64,000 bases of DNA, from NCBI RefSeq assembly GCF_000379625.1, contig NZ_KB903227.1, positions 185 through 64,184 on the forward strand, written 5' to 3'. A program made the translations under genes and the position numbers. The notes beneath the pieces are model-generated. The model saw only the letters and a list, made by a program, of their open reading frames with translations, ran no database searches and was not told the origin of the DNA. Source of the DNA: Actinomycetospora chiangmaiensis DSM 45062. GTDB lineage: Bacteria > Actinomycetota > Actinomycetes > Mycobacteriales > Pseudonocardiaceae. The first letter of the stretch is position 1. Every line of letters starts with the position of its first letter. Positions 8,422-17,301 of the stretch are shown here, piece after piece.

Positions 8422-9870
8422 ATGACGCGTGGGCACGTCTTCGTGGTGCACGGCGACCTGACCCAGCTGGCGTGCGACGACGTCGTCGTCCCGACGGACT
8501 CCGCGGGCCAGGTCAGCCCGAACTGGCACCGTCTCGTCCCTCGGGACCGAGAGCCCTGGGGCGAGGGGATCTGGCCGCTCGACGCCGGGTCCGGGTCGCC
8601 GTGGGCGGCCTCGTCCTACACCGCCGCCGTCCGCGACGTCCTCGACGCCGTCGCCGCGGACCAACGCGGTCGACCGCCCCGCCGGGGCCGGTCGCGCCAC
8701 CTCACCGCCGTGCCGCTGGTGGGTGCGGGGCGAGGGGACGCGGGATCGCGTCGGGGCGACGTCATCGCGGCCGTCCTCGAGGTCCTCGAGGCGCACGCCG
8801 ACGCCGGGCACGACGTCGCTCTGGTGCTCCGCTCGGCACGCGACCACGCCGCGGCCCAGCACGTGCGGCGCGGTCGGTCGCAGCACCGGCTCACCCCGGC
8901 CGAGGTCGCCACGGCCGAGGACCTCGCGCAGCGGGCCCGGGTCAACGAGCTCGCGCTGTTCCTCGGCGCCGGGGTGAGCATGAGCGCCGGTCTCCCGTCG
9001 TGGTCGATGCTGCTCGACCAGCTGGCCCGTCGCGCGGAGATCCCGGCGGCGGACGTCGCGGAGCTCCGCCTGCTGCCGGCCCAGGACGCGGCGATGCTCA
9101 TCGAGCGCCTGCTCCGCGAACCGCTCGAGGACGCCCTGGCCGCGGTGCTGTCCACCCACCGGTACGGCCTCTCCCACGCCTTACTGGCGGCGCTGCCCAT
9201 GTGGGAGGCGGCGACGACGAACTACGACGACCTGTTCGAGCGCGCGCTGGCCGCGGTCGGGCGGGCTCCCGCGGTCCTGCCGTTCGAACCGGTGCGCGCC
9301 GACCGGCCCTATCTGCTCAAGCTGCACGGGGATCTCGCGCGTCGGCGCAACGTCGTCCTGACCCGCGACCACTACCTGCGCTTCGAGGGCGCGCAGGGCG
9401 CCCTGGCCGGGGTGGTGCAGGGCCTGCTCATGACCCGCCACGTGCTGTTCGCCGGGTTCTCCCTGGCCGACGAGAACTTCCTGCACCTGGCCGACGAGGT
9501 CCGCCGCGTCCGGGAGGACGACCGGGTGCTGGGCACCGCACTGGCCCTGCTCGACGAGCCGCTGCGCCGCCGGATGTGGGAGGGCGAGCTGCGCTACCAG
9601 GCCTTCGCCGAGCGCCCCGACGACCCGGCGCGCACCGACGCGGTGGTCGCGGACGCGGCCCGCCGGATGGAGATCTTCCTCGACCTCGTCGCGCACCACG
9701 CCACAGACGACGCGTCCTTCCTGCTCGACGACCGGTACCAGCACCTGCTCACCCCGGACGAGCGCGCGTTCACCGGTGCCGTCACGAAGCTGCGCGACTT
9801 CCCGTCACCGGGGAGCGTCGCCGGACGCCGGGTCGAGGCACTGCTCCACGAGCTCGGGATGCGCCCGTGA
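8422..9870 (+). CDS. SIR2-like protein with N-terminal macro-like domain
   Basis: A 482-residue protein in two parts. Residues 2-160 start with HVFVVHGDLTQLACDDVVVPT and later contain LTAVPLVGAGRGDAG. The first resembles the GDIT-xxx-VDAIVN opening of macro (ADP-ribose-binding) domains; this assignment is tentative. Residues 175-360 are a SIR2-like NAD-binding domain: GAGVS (182-186), TTNYDD (265-270), KLHGD with H302, and GFSLADENF (345-353). Bacterial SIR2-like domains often work as NADases or ADP-ribosyl enzymes in phage defence. The ATG at 8422 has GGGAG eight bases upstream; a longer start at 8278 would overlap the DUF4239 gene. Length and domain order differ from ThsA (SIR2-SLOG). Confidence 0.8.
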   Translation: MTRGHVFVVHGDLTQLACDDVVVPTDSAGQVSPNWHRLVPRDREPWGEGIWPLDAGSGSPWAASSYTAAVRDVLDAVAADQRGRPPRRGRSRHLTAVPLVGAGRGDAGSRRGDVIAAVLEVLEAHADAGHDVALVLRSARDHAAAQHVRRGRSQHRLTPAEVATAEDLAQRARVNELALFLGAGVSMSAGLPSWSMLLDQLARRAEIPAADVAELRLLPAQDAAMLIERLLREPLEDALAAVLSTHRYGLSHALLAALPMWEAATTNYDDLFERALAAVGRAPAVLPFEPVRADRPYLLKLHGDLARRRNVVLTRDHYLRFEGAQGALAGVVQGLLMTRHVLFAGFSLADENFLHLADEVRRVREDDRVLGTALALLDEPLRRRMWEGELRYQAFAERPDDPARTDAVVADAARRMEIFLDLVAHHATDDASFLLDDRYQHLLTPDERAFTGAVTKLRDFPSPGSVAGRRVEALLHELGMRP

Positions 9871-9897
9871 CCCGAGGGCCGGCCCGGAGCGCGGCCG

Positions 9898-10722
9898 TCA
9901 CGGCGGCCCGACGTCGAGGTCGGTGACGACGCCCGCGTGGTCCGACGGCCACACCCCGGCGACCGGGGCGGCGCCGAACACCGCGGAGCGTGCGATCCGC
10001 ACGGGGACGGTGCCGCGGCCCAGCCCGACGAGCACGTGGTCGATCCGCACCGGGGGTGCCGCGGTGGCCACGACGTGCGGGTTGGCCGGGGTGAACGTCG
10101 CCTCCGCGGGGTCGAGCGCCCACCGGCGGACGTTGGCCAGGAGCAGGCCGGGGGCGGCGGGCTCGGTGAGCAGCCCCTCCAGCATCCGCATCTCGTCGGA
10201 GTCGGGCTCGGCGTTGAAGTCGCCGAGCACGACCGGGGGCAGGTCGGTGGACGGCGCCGCGGCGACGTGCGCCGCGAGCGCCCGGACCTGCTCGCAGCGC
10301 AGCCGCGAGGACGGGGTCGAGGTCAGGTGCACGGTCACCACCCGGCACGAGCCGGCCGGGGTGTCGACCACGACGTCGAGCACCATCCGGGTCGCGCCCT
10401 CTCGCGGCGGCGCCGGCAGCGGCGCCACCACGGGCTCGCCGAGCGTGCCGCGGGCCAGCACCGCGTTGCCGATCCCGTAGGCCTCCGCCCCGGGCAGCGA
10501 GGACACCCACGACGCCGGGTCCCGCGAGGGACGCAGCGCGACCTGCATCCCGAGCTCTGCGGCCAGGTCGTCGGCGAAGCTGCCCTCGCCGTGCCACCAC
10601 ACCTCCTGCAGCGCCACGACGTCGGCGTCGAGCTCGCGCAGCACGGCCACGATCGCGTCCCGCCGCCGGTCGGGGTCCCCGAAGCGCCACCACACGTTCC
10701 ACGTCGCCACCCGCAGCCGCAT
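9898..10722 (-). CDS. Endonuclease/exonuclease/phosphatase (EEP) family hydrolase
   Basis: A 274-residue metal-dependent phosphodiesterase-fold protein. The family signatures appear in order: ATWNVWW near the start (metal-binding Asn), a conserved Glu in VVALQEVWW, VTVHLTS, GDFNAEPDS and the C-terminal WPSDHAGVV with the catalytic His. Members cleave DNA, RNA, inositol phosphates or sphingomyelin; no specificity motif or signal peptide is visible, so the substrate is open. It converges on the SIR2-like gene with 27 bases between the stop codons. Confidence 0.88.
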   Translation of the reverse strand: MRLRVATWNVWWRFGDPDRRRDAIVAVLRELDADVVALQEVWWHGEGSFADDLAAELGMQVALRPSRDPASWVSSLPGAEAYGIGNAVLARGTLGEPVVAPLPAPPREGATRMVLDVVVDTPAGSCRVVTVHLTSTPSSRLRCEQVRALAAHVAAAPSTDLPPVVLGDFNAEPDSDEMRMLEGLLTEPAAPGLLLANVRRWALDPAEATFTPANPHVVATAAPPVRIDHVLVGLGRGTVPVRIARSAVFGAAPVAGVWPSDHAGVVTDLDVGPP

Positions 10723-10821
10723 CAGGCCGCCACCGCCCCGACCGCATCACGGAACCCGAGATCCACGACCCCAGTGTGATCGGCGCCGGCGCGGAGGTCG
10801 CACCGGTCTCGACGTCTCGGG

Positions 10822-11589
10822 TCAGCTCGGCGGCACCGTGCGTTGCACGAACGCCGCCACGGCCGCCTCGAACGACCGGCGCCGGTCGGCCTCCGGCACC
10901 ACGGGACACGTGGCGCAGAACGGGACGGTCGCGCCCCGGTGGTCGGCCGCGCGGAACGCGAGGCAGCAACTGCGGCGCTCCGCGTACAACCACGGCCGGT
11001 CCCCCACGAGGAGGGCCTCGTGGTGCACGAGGCTGTCGAGCCCGAACCGCTCGAGGACCTCGCGGAGCCGTATCACGTCGTCGGCCGGGTCCGGCTTCGG
11101 CCACGAGAGATGCAGGAACGCGACGCACACGGCGTGCGCCACCGCGCCCCGCAGCACCCGCCGTCCGACCCCGGTCGCGGCGTGCACCGCCTCGAGCGCC
11201 GGGACCAGGTTGGCGTCCAGCAACCGGTCCGGCCCGCTGTCGGGGCCGTCGGCACAGGCGATCCGGACCGTCCGTCCTCCGGCCCACTCGACGGCGACGT
11301 CGGCCAACCCGCAGGCCGGGACGCCCCCGTCGACGATCCATCCCCCGATCACCGGGGGCACGATCCGCTGCGCGTAGCCCTCGAACAGCAGGGCGCCGGC
11401 GACCGGGACGGCCGCACCGCGTCGGTCCGCGACCTCCTCGACGGCGCGCGCCAACCCGTCGCCGAAGAGCACCATCGCGGGCACCCACGGCCCGCCGGAC
11501 GGACGCCCCCGCCATGCCTCGAACCGGCTCCCGGCCACACCGAGCCGCACGAGGCCCGACGATCCCGCAGGCTCGTCGGGCGACGTCAC
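10822..11589 (-). CDS. FhuF-like (2Fe-2S)-binding protein, probable ferric-siderophore reductase
   Basis: A 255-residue protein whose C terminus holds RRSCCLAFRAADHRG followed by FCATCP. This Cys-Cys...Cys-x2-Cys spacing is the iron-sulfur signature of FhuF-type ferric reductases, which release iron from siderophores in the cytosol. The long N-terminal part matches only the general pattern of actinobacterial FhuF homologues. No transporter or siderophore genes are adjacent, so the iron role rests on the cysteine motif. Start chosen at the ATG at 11589. Confidence 0.75.
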   Translation of the reverse strand: MTSPDEPAGSSGLVRLGVAGSRFEAWRGRPSGGPWVPAMVLFGDGLARAVEEVADRRGAAVPVAGALLFEGYAQRIVPPVIGGWIVDGGVPACGLADVAVEWAGGRTVRIACADGPDSGPDRLLDANLVPALEAVHAATGVGRRVLRGAVAHAVCVAFLHLSWPKPDPADDVIRLREVLERFGLDSLVHHEALLVGDRPWLYAERRSCCLAFRAADHRGATVPFCATCPVVPEADRRRSFEAAVAAFVQRTVPPS

Positions 11590-11613
11590 CCGGCCACGGT
11601 AGAGCCGTCGGCA

Positions 11614-11656
11614 CGACGACGGGTGGGTCCTGCCGAGCAGGACCCACCCGTCGTCG
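11614..11656. terminator. Long perfect hairpin between two genes
   Basis: A perfect 20-bp stem (11614-11633 with 11637-11656) around the loop CGA. It separates the FhuF-like gene from the PRC/DUF2382 gene. Both are on the minus strand, so it would terminate the latter. Its outer arm contains the word ACCCGTCGTCGGG that recurs at other sites in the window. Confidence 0.75.
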
Positions 11657-11659
11657 GGC

Positions 11660-12472
11660 TCACCGCCGCCCGGACCGTCCGGTGTCGGCCGCCTCGTCGG
11701 GGGTCTCGATGTGCTCCTTGCGGACCTCCTCGGACACCTGCTCGTGGTCCCGCTGGGTCTCCGTGCCGAGACGGACCCGCTCCTTGGCCACGGTCTCCTT
11801 GCCGACGACGGGCCGCTCCTCGTGCAGGACGACCTCGTGCTCCTCCTCGGAGATCGCCGGCCCGTCGTGGGCGGCCGCGGCGTTCTCCTCGGTGATCGGC
11901 TCCCGCTCGACGCGGACCTCCTCGCGGGAGACCGGGACGGTCTCGGTCACGGTCTCGGTGACCACGTACTTGCGCAGTCGCGCCCGTCCCCGCTCGCGGG
12001 TCTCGGTGCCGACGTGGAGCTCCTCCTCGGACCGGGTCATCGCCTCGTCGGTGGTCGGGCCGGACGTGTCGTGCCCGACGGCGCCGCGCCGGGTCCCGGC
12101 GGCCTCGTCCTTCCCCCTCGCGTCGTCGGGGGTGCGTGCGGTGGCGGTGTCGCCGCCGTACTCGACGCCGTAGTGGTCGAACAGCTGCTTCTCCTCCTCG
12201 ACCGAGAGCTCCCGGTCCGGGTCGTGGTGCGGAGCCTTCTGGACCTCGTCCTTGCTGTACGGCACGCGCAGGGCGCCGTGGTCGGAGGATGCCCTCGCCA
12301 GCGGGACCAGCGAGACATGGATGCCGAACAGGCCGGTTTTCACGGCGGCCCACTCGGGCCGCCTGGTGCGGTTGTCGAGGAAGACGGCGTCGACCTTGCC
12401 GAGCTTCTCCCCGTTCTCACCGATGACGGTCGCGTCGTACAGGTCTTGGGGACGGTCGGTGTTGACGGCCAT
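11660..12472 (-). CDS. PRC-barrel and DUF2382 domain stress protein
   Basis: A 270-residue hydrophilic protein. Residues 8-70 form a PRC barrel (LYDATVIGENGEKLGKVDAV). A linker rich in charged residues follows, and residues 140-255 are a DUF2382 domain (EEELHVGTETRERGRARLRK, then TVPVSREEVRVEREPITEEN). PRC-DUF2382 proteins are common in actinobacteria and Deinococcus-like organisms and are usually linked to general stress, but no activity is known. The gene diverges from the TM-helix channel gene across 339 bases. Confidence 0.9.
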   Translation of the reverse strand: MAVNTDRPQDLYDATVIGENGEKLGKVDAVFLDNRTRRPEWAAVKTGLFGIHVSLVPLARASSDHGALRVPYSKDEVQKAPHHDPDRELSVEEEKQLFDHYGVEYGGDTATARTPDDARGKDEAAGTRRGAVGHDTSGPTTDEAMTRSEEELHVGTETRERGRARLRKYVVTETVTETVPVSREEVRVEREPITEENAAAAHDGPAISEEEHEVVLHEERPVVGKETVAKERVRLGTETQRDHEQVSEEVRKEHIETPDEAADTGRSGRR

Positions 12473-12811
12473 GAGTGGACGCCTCCAGGGGTCGTCGGAA
12501 TTGCCGCCGCTCCCCCCGTGGGCTGCACGGGGGGACGGACGGTGTCGTCACGAGCGCGGTTCGCCTGGATTCGACGAGCGGCGGGACGTCAGATGTCCTC
12601 GCCGGGGGCGGTGGCCCGCCCACGCGGACCGAGGGATGGCCGATGTCCGCGCGACGCAATCCCCGATCGCCGACGCATCCGGAGCAATTCCGGTCGCTTC
12701 CTGTCTCCGTTCGAACGATCCGGCCGATATGTCGCCCGGCCGCGACAAGTCGGTTTCGTGTGAAGCGCCGCCCGGGAAACGCGGGCATCCGACACCGAGC
12801 GAGGAGCGACG
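12473..12811. other. Divergent intergenic region, 339 bases
   Basis: No gene is supported here. It separates the divergent PRC/DUF2382 and TM-helix channel genes and must hold promoters for both. One stress-sigma-like promoter match is listed separately. No riboswitch or RNA gene was recognised. Confidence 0.6.
12752..12779 (+). promoter_or_regulatory. Candidate SigB/SigF-type promoter for the TM-helix channel gene
   Basis: GGTTTC (12752-12757) and GGGAAA (12774-12779) are spaced by 16 bases, resembling the GTTT-N15-17-GGGTA pattern of actinobacterial stress sigma factors. It lies 32 bases upstream of the ATG at 12812. The -10 match is imperfect. Confidence 0.3.
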
Positions 12812-13702
12812 ATGCCCAACGACGGTTTCAACGCGCTGCAGTCGCTGCAGAACGCGTTCACCACCCTGCTGAACTACATCCCCAACGTGATCGGGGCCCT
12901 GCTGGTCCTGCTCATCGGCTACCTCATCGCCCGCCTGCTACGCGCCGCGATCACCCGACTGCTCCAACGCGTCCGGCTCGACCAGCGCCTGACCCACGGC
13001 TCCGGCGGCGAGTACGTCACCCGCTTCTCCCCCGACGGCAGCCCCGCCAAGCTCGTCGGGCTGGTCGTGCAGTGGGTGCTGCTCGTCTTCGTCATCGTCT
13101 CCGCGGTCGGCACCCTGAACATCCCCGCGGTCACCGGGTTCGTCGACCTGGTGCTGTCCTACCTGCCCAACGTCATCGCCGCGCTGCTGATCTTCCTGGT
13201 CGCCGCCGCGATCGCCGCCGCCGTCGGCGGGCTGGTGCACCGCACCATGGGTGACACCCCCACCGGCCGCGTCGCCCGCTCCGCCGCCCCCACCCTGGTG
13301 ATGGTCATCGCGGTGTTCATGATCCTCAACCAGCTCGGCATCGCCGAGGTCATCGTCAACGCGACCTTCATCGCCCTGATCGGGGCGCTGGCCCTCGGCG
13401 CCGCGCTGGCCTTCGGGCTCGGTGGCCGCGACGCCGCCGCCGACCTGATCAACTCCGGGTACCGCAAGGCCCAGCAGAACAGCGACCAGGTCCGCGCCGA
13501 CCTGCAGACCGGCTACCAGCGCGGCCGGGCCGAGGCCCAGCAGTACGCGCCCGGCCAGACCGAGACCCGGCAGTACGCGCCCGGCCAGGCCGGCCCGGCC
13601 GCGACGCCCGCGACGCCCGCGACGCCCGGGGACGACCCGACGCTGCGCACCGAGCCCACCGACCCGCACGGCATCCCGGTCCCGGGCACCGACCCGCGCT
13701 GA
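12812..13702 (+). CDS. TM-helix repeat membrane protein (CmpX-like, mechanosensitive-channel related)
   Basis: A 296-residue integral membrane protein. It has the paired TM_helix repeat of CmpX-type proteins: YIPNVIGALLVLLIGYLIARLL at about 22-43 and again YLPNVIAALLIFLVAAAIAAAV at about 117-138, with further helices near 75-95, 160-175 and 185-210. The C-terminal 75 residues are hydrophilic and contain a duplicated QYAPGQTE/QYAPGQA block and a triple ATPATP. The family is placed near MscS channels on the basis of fold; a pore has not been shown for this subtype. SD-like GAGGAG precedes the ATG. The OmpA-like gene follows after 108 bases. Confidence 0.85.
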   Translation: MPNDGFNALQSLQNAFTTLLNYIPNVIGALLVLLIGYLIARLLRAAITRLLQRVRLDQRLTHGSGGEYVTRFSPDGSPAKLVGLVVQWVLLVFVIVSAVGTLNIPAVTGFVDLVLSYLPNVIAALLIFLVAAAIAAAVGGLVHRTMGDTPTGRVARSAAPTLVMVIAVFMILNQLGIAEVIVNATFIALIGALALGAALAFGLGGRDAAADLINSGYRKAQQNSDQVRADLQTGYQRGRAEAQQYAPGQTETRQYAPGQAGPAATPATPATPGDDPTLRTEPTDPHGIPVPGTDPR

Positions 13703-13810
13703 CCCGCCCCCGACGTCCGCACTCCCCGCCCACCGCGGGGAGCGAGCCGCGACGTCCCCGGCCGCCCACGGCACGGGACGGCGTCGCGACCACCCCGAGG
13801 AGTTCACTCC

Positions 13811-14647
13811 ATGAGCAACCCCGACCATGACCGCAGGGACGTCCCCGCGGGTGCCGGCGCCGTCCCGGCCGGCGCGTCCGGAGCCAACCGCGTCGGCCGC
13901 CCCGGAGGACCCGCCGGCGGCACCGGCGGCACCGGCGGTGTGGGCGCCGGTGGCCCACGCCCTCGACGACCCTGGTGGGCCTGGGTGCTGCTGGCCGTGG
14001 TCGTCGTGCTGCTGATCCTGCTGCTGGCGTCGCGGTGCGGGTCGGGCTCCGACCAGCAGCCCGGTGCCGCCGGTGCCGCCGGGCCGTCCTCCGGCGCACC
14101 GGCCGCACCTCCCGCCGGGGCACCCGGTGGCGCCGGAGCCGGTCAGCCGACCGCTCCCGGACAGCCGGCTCCCGGAGCGGCCGCTCCCGGCGGCACCGCT
14201 GCTCCCGGCAACCCGGCCGCGCCGGGGTCGTCGCCGGCCCCCGGCAGCGCCGGTGCAGCCGGCGCAGGCGCAGCCGGCGCCGGAGGCGACGTCGCCGCCG
14301 TCGCCGTCGCCGCACGGGTACAGCAGACCCTCGCGGCGACCCCGGTGACGTTCGCACCCGACAGCCCCGCCCTCACCGCGAGCGGAGCCCGTGCGGTCGA
14401 CGAGGTCGCCCGGGAGCTGGCCGGAGCCCCGGCCGCGCGGGTCGTCGTGACCGGTTACGCCGCCCCCGTCAGCCGCGGTGTCGGCCCGGCCGCGCAGCAG
14501 CTCTCCGACCAGCGGGCCGCCGCCGTGGCGCAGCGCCTCACGAGCGGCGGGATCGACGGGAGCCGCATCCAGACCCGCGGTGCCGCCGACACCGACCCGC
14601 GGCCCAGCACGGCTGCGAGCCGCCGGGTCGAGATCACGGTGTCCTGA
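13811..14647 (+). CDS. OmpA-like domain protein with N-terminal membrane anchor
   Basis: A 278-residue cell-envelope protein. Residues 1-53 are cytosolic and Gly/Pro-rich, one membrane helix is at about 54-76 (WWAWVLLAVVVVLLILLLAS), a Pro/Ala/Gly linker of about 85 residues follows, and an OmpA-type domain fills the C terminus (VTFAPDSPALTASGARAVDEVA, then QLSDQRAAAVAQRL). OmpA-like domains bind peptidoglycan. The order anchor-linker-OmpA suggests it tethers the membrane to the wall. It follows the TM-helix channel gene on the same strand, with GAGGAG before the ATG. Confidence 0.88.
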   Translation: MSNPDHDRRDVPAGAGAVPAGASGANRVGRPGGPAGGTGGTGGVGAGGPRPRRPWWAWVLLAVVVVLLILLLASRCGSGSDQQPGAAGAAGPSSGAPAAPPAGAPGGAGAGQPTAPGQPAPGAAAPGGTAAPGNPAAPGSSPAPGSAGAAGAGAAGAGGDVAAVAVAARVQQTLAATPVTFAPDSPALTASGARAVDEVARELAGAPAARVVVTGYAAPVSRGVGPAAQQLSDQRAAAVAQRLTSGGIDGSRIQTRGAADTDPRPSTAASRRVEITVS

Positions 14648-14811
14648 GCCCCGGTGCGAGGCCCCGGCCGTCCTGGTCGGGGCCTCGCTGCCGGACTCGG
14701 GACGACGCGCTCCACCGCCCGACCGGGAGCCGCCGACCGGGCGAACGCCGACCCGGTCGATCGGCCGGGTCCTCTCGTCATGAGACGCCGGTCACGGCAC
14801 GATCATCTCCC

Positions 14812-16755
14812 ATGAGCGCTGCGGAGGAACCGACGTTGCTGCGCCCGGCGGGGTCCCCCGACGGCACCGGACTGGGCGACTACCTGGAATACCTGTCGTC
14901 GACGCGCGGGCTGACGTTCGACGACTACCGCGACCTGTGGCGCTGGTCGGTGGCCGAGCCGGAGGCGTTCTGGGCGTCGATCTGGGACCACTTCGGGGTG
15001 GCCGGGAGCTACGAGGCGGTGCTCGGGTCGACCGAGATGCCCGGGGCGCGGTGGTTCCCGGGCGCGCAGCTGAACTACGCCGAGCACATGGTGGGCACCG
15101 AGGCCGACGCCGACCTGCCGGCGATCGTCGGCCGCTCGCAGACGCGGGGGGACTCCGAGCTCACGTTCGGCGAGCTGCGGGACCAGGTCGCGCGCGCCCG
15201 CGCGGGGCTGGTGCGGCTCGGCGTCGGGCGGGGCGACCGTGTCGTCGGGTACCTGCCCCACGTCCCCGAGACCATCGTCGTGTTCCTGGCCGCCGCGAGC
15301 CTCGGCGCGATCTGGGCGGCGTGCGCGCCGGAGTTCGGCGCCCGCAGCGTCGTCGACCGCCTGGGGCAGGTCGAGCCGAGCGTGCTCATCGCCGTCGCCT
15401 CGTACCGCTACGGCACGAAGGACATCGACCAGCGCGACGAGCTGGCCAGCATCCGCGCCGGCCTGCCGACGGTCCGGCACGTCGTCGGCCTGGACTACGG
15501 CGCCCATGCGGTGCCCGACGCGATGACCTGGGACGAGCTGCTCGCGGAGCCGGGCCCGCTCGAGTTCGAGCCGGTGCCGTTCGACCACCCGCTCTACGTG
15601 CTGTTCTCCTCCGGCACGACGGGCCTGCCGAAGGCGATCGTCCACGGGCACGGCGGGATCCTGCTCGAGCACCTGCGCCTGTTCGGGCTGCACTTCGACA
15701 TCCACCCCGGCGACCGGACGCTGTGGTTCACCACGACCGCGTGGGCGATGTGGAACATCACGATCTCGGTGCTGCTCCACCGCGGCACCATCGTGCTGCT
15801 CGACGGCAACCCCCTCTGGCCCGACCTCGAGACCCAGTGGCGGCTCGCCGCGGACGAGCGCGTCGTCCTGTTCGGCACCAGCCCCGGCTACCTGATGTCG
15901 TGCCGCAAGACCGGCGTCGTCCCTCCACGGTGGCCGGAGCTGCGCCAGATCGGCACCACCGGGGCACCGCTGCCCGCGGAGGCCTTCGACTACGTCTACG
16001 AGCACCTCGGCCCGGACGTCATCCTCAACCCGTTCAGCGGCGGCACCGACGTGTGCAGCGGCTTCGTCGGGGGTGGTCCGTGGCAGCCGGTCTACCGCGG
16101 CGAGATGTCCGGGGCGGGCGTCGGCCTGGACGTCGCCGCCTTCGACGAGGCGGGCCACGTCGTCGTCGAGCAGCTCGGCGAGCTCGTGGTGCGGGCCCCG
16201 ATGCCCTCCATGCCGGTCTCGTTCTGGAACGACCCCGACGGCGAGCGCTACCGCGACGCCTACTTCGACACCTACCCCGGCATCTGGCGCCACGGGGACT
16301 GGGTCCGCTTCACCGAGCGCGGCACCTGCGTGATCACCGGGCGCTCGGACGCCACGCTCAACCGCGGCGGCGTGCGCCTCGGGACGGCCGAGTTCTACGA
16401 CGTCGTCGAGGACATGCCGGAGGTGGCCGACTCCCTCGTCGTGCACCTCGAGGACGACCAGGGCGGCTCCGGGGAGCTCCTGCTGTTCGTCGAGCTCGTT
16501 CCCGACGCCGAGCTCGACGACGACCTGCGCGGACGCATCGTCCGCGACATCCGGCGGCACCTGTCGCCGCGACACGTCCCCGACCTCATCGCCGCCGTCC
16601 CCGCGGTCCCCCGCACGCTCACCGGTAAGAAGCTGGAGCGCCCCGTCAAGCAGGTGCTGCGCGGCCGTCCGGTCGACGAGGTGCTCAGCGCCGACGCGGT
16701 GCGCGGCGCGGACGCCGTGCCGGCCTTCCAGGAGGCGTACCGCGCACGGGGCTAG
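14812..16755 (+). CDS. Acetoacetyl-CoA synthetase
   Basis: A 647-residue ANL-superfamily ligase that makes acetoacetyl-CoA from acetoacetate, ATP and CoA. It shows the AACS N-terminal block (WSVAEPEAFWASIWDHFG, then PGARWFPGAQLNYAEH), the P-loop YVLFSSGTTGLPKAIVHGHG, the class-typical TTAWAMWN and GTSPGYL, and the C-terminal GRSDATLNRGGVRLGTAEFY with the lysine loop LTGKKLERPVK. Length and motifs fit acetoacetate rather than acetate activation. The ATG at 14812 gives the family start; no clear SD is seen. It likely serves ketone-body or PHB-linked carbon use. Confidence 0.92.
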   Translation: MSAAEEPTLLRPAGSPDGTGLGDYLEYLSSTRGLTFDDYRDLWRWSVAEPEAFWASIWDHFGVAGSYEAVLGSTEMPGARWFPGAQLNYAEHMVGTEADADLPAIVGRSQTRGDSELTFGELRDQVARARAGLVRLGVGRGDRVVGYLPHVPETIVVFLAAASLGAIWAACAPEFGARSVVDRLGQVEPSVLIAVASYRYGTKDIDQRDELASIRAGLPTVRHVVGLDYGAHAVPDAMTWDELLAEPGPLEFEPVPFDHPLYVLFSSGTTGLPKAIVHGHGGILLEHLRLFGLHFDIHPGDRTLWFTTTAWAMWNITISVLLHRGTIVLLDGNPLWPDLETQWRLAADERVVLFGTSPGYLMSCRKTGVVPPRWPELRQIGTTGAPLPAEAFDYVYEHLGPDVILNPFSGGTDVCSGFVGGGPWQPVYRGEMSGAGVGLDVAAFDEAGHVVVEQLGELVVRAPMPSMPVSFWNDPDGERYRDAYFDTYPGIWRHGDWVRFTERGTCVITGRSDATLNRGGVRLGTAEFYDVVEDMPEVADSLVVHLEDDQGGSGELLLFVELVPDAELDDDLRGRIVRDIRRHLSPRHVPDLIAAVPAVPRTLTGKKLERPVKQVLRGRPVDEVLSADAVRGADAVPAFQEAYRARG

Positions 16756-16783
16756 TGCCCGGTGCGTCTCGTGCCCGGTGCGT

Positions 16784-17254
16784 CTAGTGCTCGCCCTTGA
16801 TGACGAAGAAGCTGCCGCGGATGGTCCCGGCCAGCTTCGAGCGCTGGCGCGCGAACTTGAACCGCGTGGCCAGCTCCTCGGGGACCTCCATGCCCTCCGA
16901 GAGCTTGAACCCGACGGCGCGCTTCGAACCCTCCTCGAGGCCGTACATCACGTTGATCGAGAGGCCCGACTCGTAGAACACGTAGGCGAACCGGATGCCG
17001 CCCGCCTCGAAGCCCGTCGCCTCGAGCGGCGGGGAGGCGATGACGATGTCCCGCTCCTCGGCGAGGATCGTCGTCACCCAGTCGACGACCTCGGGCACCT
17101 CGGCGGCCGGGTCGACGGTGAAGACGTGGCCGTACTTGGTCGAGAAGTACCGCGCCTCGTTCGCGCGCAGACCGGCCAGGGCCTGCGCCACCGGGGAGGA
17201 CTCGAGGCCCTCCGTGGAGACGTTCGTGAAGTCGACGGGCTGCGGCACGGGCAC
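16784..17254 (-). CDS. Conserved hypothetical protein, 156 residues
   Basis: I do not recognise the family. The protein is soluble, with no signal peptide or membrane helix. It has a mixed alpha/beta pattern (FSTKYGHVFTVDP, VVDWVTTILAEERDIVIASPP, GIRFAYVFYESGLSINVMYG) and a basic C terminus. Codon use is normal for the region and GGGAGG-like bases precede the ATG, so it is a real gene. It lies downstream of the three-gene phosphorelay on the same strand, 47 bases after the response regulator, and may be read through from it. Confidence 0.7.
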   Translation of the reverse strand: MPVPQPVDFTNVSTEGLESSPVAQALAGLRANEARYFSTKYGHVFTVDPAAEVPEVVDWVTTILAEERDIVIASPPLEATGFEAGGIRFAYVFYESGLSINVMYGLEEGSKRAVGFKLSEGMEVPEELATRFKFARQRSKLAGTIRGSFFVIKGEH

Positions 17255-17301
17255 CTCCGGGAGGACAACGGAACGACGGCGCGGACATCCTGCCGCAGCC
17301 C

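Noticed and set aside
14803-16575. 590-codon open frame on the minus strand
   Set aside because: Antisense of acetoacetyl-CoA synthetase, with Arg/His/Val-rich composition and no domain.
16756-16790. Short tandem repeat GTGCCCGGTGCGTCT after acetoacetyl-CoA synthetase
   Set aside because: Only two copies of 16 bases; too small to interpret.
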